Of a DNA stretch of 8,856 nt, positions 5,712 to 8,856 are shown piece by piece. The notes under the pieces were generated by a model, which was not told the origin of the DNA, made no database searches, and saw only the letters and a list, made by a program, of their open reading frames with translations. The position numbers and the translations under genes are program-made. The number at the start of each line of letters is the position of its first letter. Position 1 is the first letter of the stretch. This DNA is from Eubacteriales Family XIII. Incertae Sedis bacterium (GTDB lineage Bacteria; Bacillota_A; Clostridia; Peptostreptococcales; Anaerovoracaceae), in the NCBI GenBank assembly GCA_031280075.1, contig JAITHG010000128.1, forward strand, positions 1-8,856. The letters are read 5' to 3'.

Positions 5712-8111
5712 TCATTCACCGCCGTCGGCGGATGCCTGCAACAGGGCGCGCTTTACGAGCGTCCTTGCGATCTGGACTTTGTACGCAGAATCCTCGAAGG
5801 GGTCTGCGTCCCGCAGGGCGATCTCCCCCGCTTCCTCCGCGACCGCCTCGTCGATCTGCGCCTTGCCTGAGATGTACGCCTCCGCCTCCGTCGCACGGAC
5901 GGGGACGGGCGCGACCGCGCCCAGGCAGATGCGCGGCTCGTCGCCGACGCGCACGGCACAACCGACGACGGGGAAGTCGATGGACTTGCGCCACGCCATC
6001 TTCAGGTAGGCGCTGCGCGTGCCGGCGGGCTGCGGCGGCAGGTCGATGCGCGTGATCAGCTCGTCTGCCTCGAGCACGGTGCTGCCCGGCTCCCGGACTG
6101 CGAAAAACTGCTCCGCAGGCACGCTGCGCCGGTCGGTCACGACCACTGCGTCGAGGGCGATGAGCGCCGTCGCCGTGTCAGAGGGAAAGACGGAATAGCA
6201 GGCGCAGTTGCGGCAGCGGGATGCCTCCTGCAGGGCCTCTTCCCGCGTGGGTGTGAAGGTGTCCTCGGCATCGAGGCGCCGCTCAGCCGCGCCGAGTGCC
6301 CGGAGCTTCAGTGCCTCCTTGCGCAGTACGCCCTCGTGGTCGAAGTGCGTGAACGGCTGCCCGCAGCCGCAGGTCGGGGCGGCAGTCCCTGCGGCTTCCG
6401 CCGCTCCTGCCTGCGCGCCTGCCTGCGCCGCGATCCCGAAGTAGTCCGCGATGCCGTCCGCAGCCTTGTGCCCGCCTGCGATCGCACCGATGACGGTCGC
6501 AGGGCCCGTGGTCACGTCGCCGGCGGCGAACACGCCCTCGGCGGAAGTCCGCTTCGTCTCCTCGTCGGCATCGATCAGCCCGCGCCGCGTCAGTTCGAGC
6601 TGGAAGCCCTCGTCCAGGAAGCCCAGGTCGACCGTCTGCCCTACCGCCATGAGGATGTTCTGCGCGTCTACGTCCTTCGTCGTGGACTCGTCGTAGCTCG
6701 GGCGGAACGCGCCCGTGTCATCCCAAGGGCTGATGCAGCGCACGAGCCGCATCGCGCCGATCTTCCCGCCGTCCTGCACGACTTCCTTCAGCCCCCAGGA
6801 GGCCAGGATCTCGATGCCCTCTTCCTCGGCGCGTTCGATCTCCTCTGCGCTGGCAGGCATCCTGTCCCTCGGTTCCAGGCAGGCGAGCGTCACCTTCCGC
6901 GCACCGAGGCGCTTGGCAGTGACCGCCACGTCCATCGCGACGTTGCCGCCACCCGCGACGAAGACCTCCTCGCCGATCTTTCCGTCCATCCAGCGCTCCA
7001 CTTCGCCCAGGAAGTCCAGCCCGAAGGTGGTCAGTTCCTCCCCGGAGAGCCCGATGACGGGACGCTTCCATGCGCCCGTCGTGTAGAGCACGCTGTCGTG
7101 CTGTGCGGCGACCTCGTCCGCCCCGATGGTCTCTCCGACGCGGACACCGGTCTTGAAAACGACACCCATCCGCTCGAGCGCCTCGGTGTATTCCCGGACG
7201 ATCACGCGCGGGAGGCGGTAGGTCGGGATGGCGTACATGAGCATGCCGCCCGCCTCCTCCTTCGCCTCGTAGACGGTGACGGCAAAGCCCGACCGGCGCA
7301 GGAAGCACGCGGCGGACATGCCCGCCGCGCCGCCGCCTACGACGGCGACGGACTTCCCGTTCTCCCGCTCCGGGGCAGCGTAGAAGGTCTCCGTGTTCTC
7401 CCGGACATAGTCGCCGATGACGCGTTCCACCGCGCTGCTCAAGACGCTCTCGTCGTCCGCGCCCCGGTTGCATGCCGTCTGGCAGAAATGGGCGCAGACG
7501 CGCGAAGTGACCTGCGGCATCGGGTTGACGCGCAGGATCTCCCAGGCGGCACCTTCTATGTCGCCCTCGCGGTACAGCGCCATGTAGGCGGAGACATCCG
7601 TCTGAGCCGGGCACTCCTGCGAACAAGGCGCGAGGGCGGGGCGCATGCCCCCGAAGACCGAATGGAACTGGTTGCTGCCCGTCTCGGCAAAGCACTCTTC
7701 GCCACCCTTACGCAGACAGGGGAAGCGGTTTTCGGGCTTGCGGAAATACCAGCAGCGGTTCATCTGCGCCAGGTTCCCACCGAGGGTCGCCATGTTGCGG
7801 ATGTTCGGGGATGCCACGCGCCCCGCAGCCTCGGCGAGCGCCGTGTAGCGTTCGCGCACGAGGGGGCTTGCGGCGATGTCGGCGAGGCGCGTAAGCGCGC
7901 CGATCTGCAGCGAGCCGCCTGCCTCGGCGATTCCCGTGAGCGCCTCGATGCCCGCAAGGCTGACGACTGCCTCCGGGTAGTCCGGCAGGATGTTGTCCTT
8001 GAGGCTGCCGATGAGGTCGGTTCCGCCACCCAGCGGGCGCGCCGCGCCGCCTCGCAGCGCCTGCGCCGCCTCATCCACGCTCTTCGCGCGTATATGCTCA
8101 AATGATTTCAT
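5712..8111 (-). CDS. Composite flavoprotein: CoxM/HcrB-type FAD subunit with a nested GltD-like NAD(P)H oxidoreductase module
   Basis: This 799-residue protein is more than twice the roughly 290-330 residues of a stand-alone molybdenum-hydroxylase FAD subunit. Residues 1-155 are the first part of the FAD domain (RPLGGGTDLIG at 26-35, NIRNMATLGGNLAQMNRC at 103-120). About 156-636 is a GltD/dihydropyrimidine-dehydrogenase-domain-II-like insert. It contains Cys163, 167, 206, 210 and 214 for Fe-S, an FAD Rossmann motif VAVVGGGAAG (255-264), an NAD(P) Rossmann motif VFVAGGGNVAMD (383-394) and GVFAAGD (526-532). An Ala/Gly-rich linker follows (560-579), then CGCG, then CRNC at 633-636. The FAD fold then resumes with YSVFPSDTATALIALDA (639-655) and ends in the C-terminal CO-dehydrogenase-flavoprotein domain. 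It should link NAD(P)H to the molybdenum subunit encoded 49 bases upstream. Cys120, 132, 140 and 638 resemble the 4Fe-4S loop of HcrB. The ATG at 8109-8111 has AAGGA seven bases before it. Confidence 0.92.
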   Translation of the reverse strand: MKSFEHIRAKSVDEAAQALRGGAARPLGGGTDLIGSLKDNILPDYPEAVVSLAGIEALTGIAEAGGSLQIGALTRLADIAASPLVRERYTALAEAAGRVASPNIRNMATLGGNLAQMNRCWYFRKPENRFPCLRKGGEECFAETGSNQFHSVFGGMRPALAPCSQECPAQTDVSAYMALYREGDIEGAAWEILRVNPMPQVTSRVCAHFCQTACNRGADDESVLSSAVERVIGDYVRENTETFYAAPERENGKSVAVVGGGAAGMSAACFLRRSGFAVTVYEAKEEAGGMLMYAIPTYRLPRVIVREYTEALERMGVVFKTGVRVGETIGADEVAAQHDSVLYTTGAWKRPVIGLSGEELTTFGLDFLGEVERWMDGKIGEEVFVAGGGNVAMDVAVTAKRLGARKVTLACLEPRDRMPASAEEIERAEEEGIEILASWGLKEVVQDGGKIGAMRLVRCISPWDDTGAFRPSYDESTTKDVDAQNILMAVGQTVDLGFLDEGFQLELTRRGLIDADEETKRTSAEGVFAAGDVTTGPATVIGAIAGGHKAADGIADYFGIAAQAGAQAGAAEAAGTAAPTCGCGQPFTHFDHEGVLRKEALKLRALGAAERRLDAEDTFTPTREEALQEASRCRNCACYSVFPSDTATALIALDAVVVTDRRSVPAEQFFAVREPGSTVLEADELITRIDLPPQPAGTRSAYLKMAWRKSIDFPVVGCAVRVGDEPRICLGAVAPVPVRATEAEAYISGKAQIDEAVAEEAGEIALRDADPFEDSAYKVQIARTLVKRALLQASADGGE

Positions 8112-8145
8112 AGTCTTTTCCTTCCACTTGCGCCGTGGGCGCCAT
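8098..8145 (-). CDS. Possible 15-codon leader ORF overlapping the flavoprotein start
   Basis: An ATG at 8143-8145 opens a 15-codon frame (MAPTAQVEGKDYEII) ending in TGA at 8098-8100, which overlaps the first codons of the composite flavoprotein in another frame. Its GGAGGG ribosome site (8151-8156, five bases before the ATG) is stronger than the AAGGA of the flavoprotein itself. It could couple translation of the flavoprotein to the molybdenum subunit gene that ends at 8161. It may equally be chance; nothing in the peptide is recognisable. Confidence 0.2.
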   Translation of the reverse strand: MAPTAQVEGKDYEII

Positions 8146-8160
8146 CGACACCCTCCATGC

Positions 8161-8856
8161 CTACGCCTTGCCGAGCGCCCGCAGCACCTTGTCCGGTGTC
8201 GCGGGGGGCTCCACCCACACGCCCGTCGCGTTGTGGATCGCGATGATGACCATGTTCGTGTTCGCCAGCGAATGGCTGATGCCGTTCGCCCCGTACGCGG
8301 CGTTGCCGGCGCGCGATTCGGGGAAGACCTTGTCTACGCGCGGCACGTCGAGCATGCCCGGCTTCTTGTATTCGACCATGTTGTTGTTGAGCCGCACACC
8401 TGTCCGCTCGTCGTAGTAGTAGTCCTCCAGGAGCTGGCATCCCTGGCTGAAGTACATCACCTGATCCACTTGGCTCTCGAGCGATGTCCGGCGGATGATC
8501 TTGCCGGTGTCCGCCGCCACGCCGAAGCGCAGGATCTCCACCTCGCCCGTCTCCGTGTCGACTGCCACTTCGCAGTAGGCGGTGTTCATCGTGTCGAGGA
8601 TGCCGCCCATGCCGCCCGTCACCCAGACGGCGAGCGGGGGGCGCCCCTTGAAGGTCGCGAAGAGGTTCTCCGGGGTCGCGTCCTTGAACGGCACGCCCTG
8701 CGAAGGGTCGGATTTCAGCACGACGCGTCCCGCTGCCAGGTCGAGATCCTCCGGGGTAAGCCCCGCGAAGGGCCCCGGCTCGGGCGGCGGTGCGAACGGG
8801 CCGTGCATCGGCAGTTTGGGCGGCGGGTTGTCCGCGTAGTCGATGGCAGCCCGCAG
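8161..8856 (-). CDS. Xanthine dehydrogenase-family molybdopterin-binding subunit, C-terminal 231 residues (cut by window edge)
   Basis: The frame is open to the right edge and ends in TAG at 8161-8163. The visible part is the C-terminal region of the large Mo-cofactor subunit of the molybdenum hydroxylase family (xanthine dehydrogenase, aldehyde oxidase, CO dehydrogenase, 4-hydroxybenzoyl-CoA reductase). Family landmarks include AYCEVAVDTETGEVEILRF, then DTGKIIRRTSLESQVDQ, SQGCQLLEDYYYD, LNNNMVEYKKPGMLDVP, and a final NATGVWVEPPATPDKVLRAL. At the position of the family's GVGE motif, whose Glu is the catalytic base at the Mo centre, the sequence reads GANGISHS (window residues 189-196). The Glu is therefore missing from its usual place. 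The usual [2Fe-2S] small subunit is not in the window; it may lie upstream or be absent. The next gene encodes the FAD subunit, as expected for this enzyme class. The substrate is unknown; an oxidative hydroxylase or a reductive dehydroxylase are both possible. Confidence 0.9.
   Translation of the reverse strand: MRAAIDYADNPPPKLPMHGPFAPPPEPGPFAGLTPEDLDLAAGRVVLKSDPSQGVPFKDATPENLFATFKGRPPLAVWVTGGMGGILDTMNTAYCEVAVDTETGEVEILRFGVAADTGKIIRRTSLESQVDQVMYFSQGCQLLEDYYYDERTGVRLNNNMVEYKKPGMLDVPRVDKVFPESRAGNAAYGANGISHSLANTNMVIIAIHNATGVWVEPPATPDKVLRALGKA

Noticed and set aside
6336..8105. 589-residue open frame on the plus strand
   Set aside because: It is antisense to the composite flavoprotein, whose Rossmann and Fe-S motifs make the minus strand the coding strand.
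8108..8440. 110-residue minus-strand frame across the end of the molybdenum subunit
   Set aside because: It is an alternative frame of the molybdenum subunit gene, with no recognisable motif and a composition typical of a shadow frame.

Overview
The window is GC-rich coding DNA in which every supportable gene lies on the minus strand. It reads as one operon-like block transcribed from high to low coordinates. Gaps between genes are short (49, 12, 87, 22 and 13 bases), and most starts have a clear Shine-Dalgarno sequence. The gene content points to an obligate anaerobe: two glycyl radical enzymes, which are oxygen-sensitive; an iron-sulfur enoate-reductase-type flavoenzyme; and a molybdenum hydroxylase system. 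High GC and AGGAGG-type ribosome sites would fit a gut-type anaerobe such as a coriobacterium, an oscillospiraceal clostridium, a negativicute or a synergistete. The sequence alone does not decide between these.

In order of transcription, the right edge holds the C-terminal 231 residues of a xanthine dehydrogenase-family molybdopterin subunit (8161-8856). Next is a 799-residue composite flavoprotein (5712-8111). In it, a complete GltD-like NAD(P)H:flavin oxidoreductase module is nested inside a CoxM/HcrB-type FAD subunit. A LysR-family regulator follows (4800-5699), then a short AT-rich gap that probably carries a promoter or operator. Beyond the gap are an Old Yellow Enzyme/2,4-dienoyl-CoA reductase-type Fe-S flavoprotein (2682-4712), a full-length 814-residue glycyl radical enzyme (215-2659), and the first 67 residues of a second glycyl radical enzyme (1-201), cut by the left edge.

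How the genes might cooperate is inference. The composite flavoprotein looks built to pass electrons between NAD(P)H and the molybdenum subunit. It keeps a cysteine pattern resembling the extra 4Fe-4S loop of 4-hydroxybenzoyl-CoA reductase, and the molybdenum subunit lacks the usual catalytic glutamate at its C-terminus. Both observations would suit an unusual, possibly reductive, reaction on a ring or heterocycle. The Old Yellow Enzyme homologue could reduce an activated C=C bond, and the glycyl radical enzymes could make or break C-O, C-N or C-C bonds. Together with the LysR gene this looks like an inducible anaerobic catabolic or reductive pathway for a small organic acid, aromatic or heterocyclic compound. 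The substrate cannot be named from the sequence. No tRNA, rRNA, CRISPR array, insertion sequence, attachment site or clear intrinsic terminator was seen.
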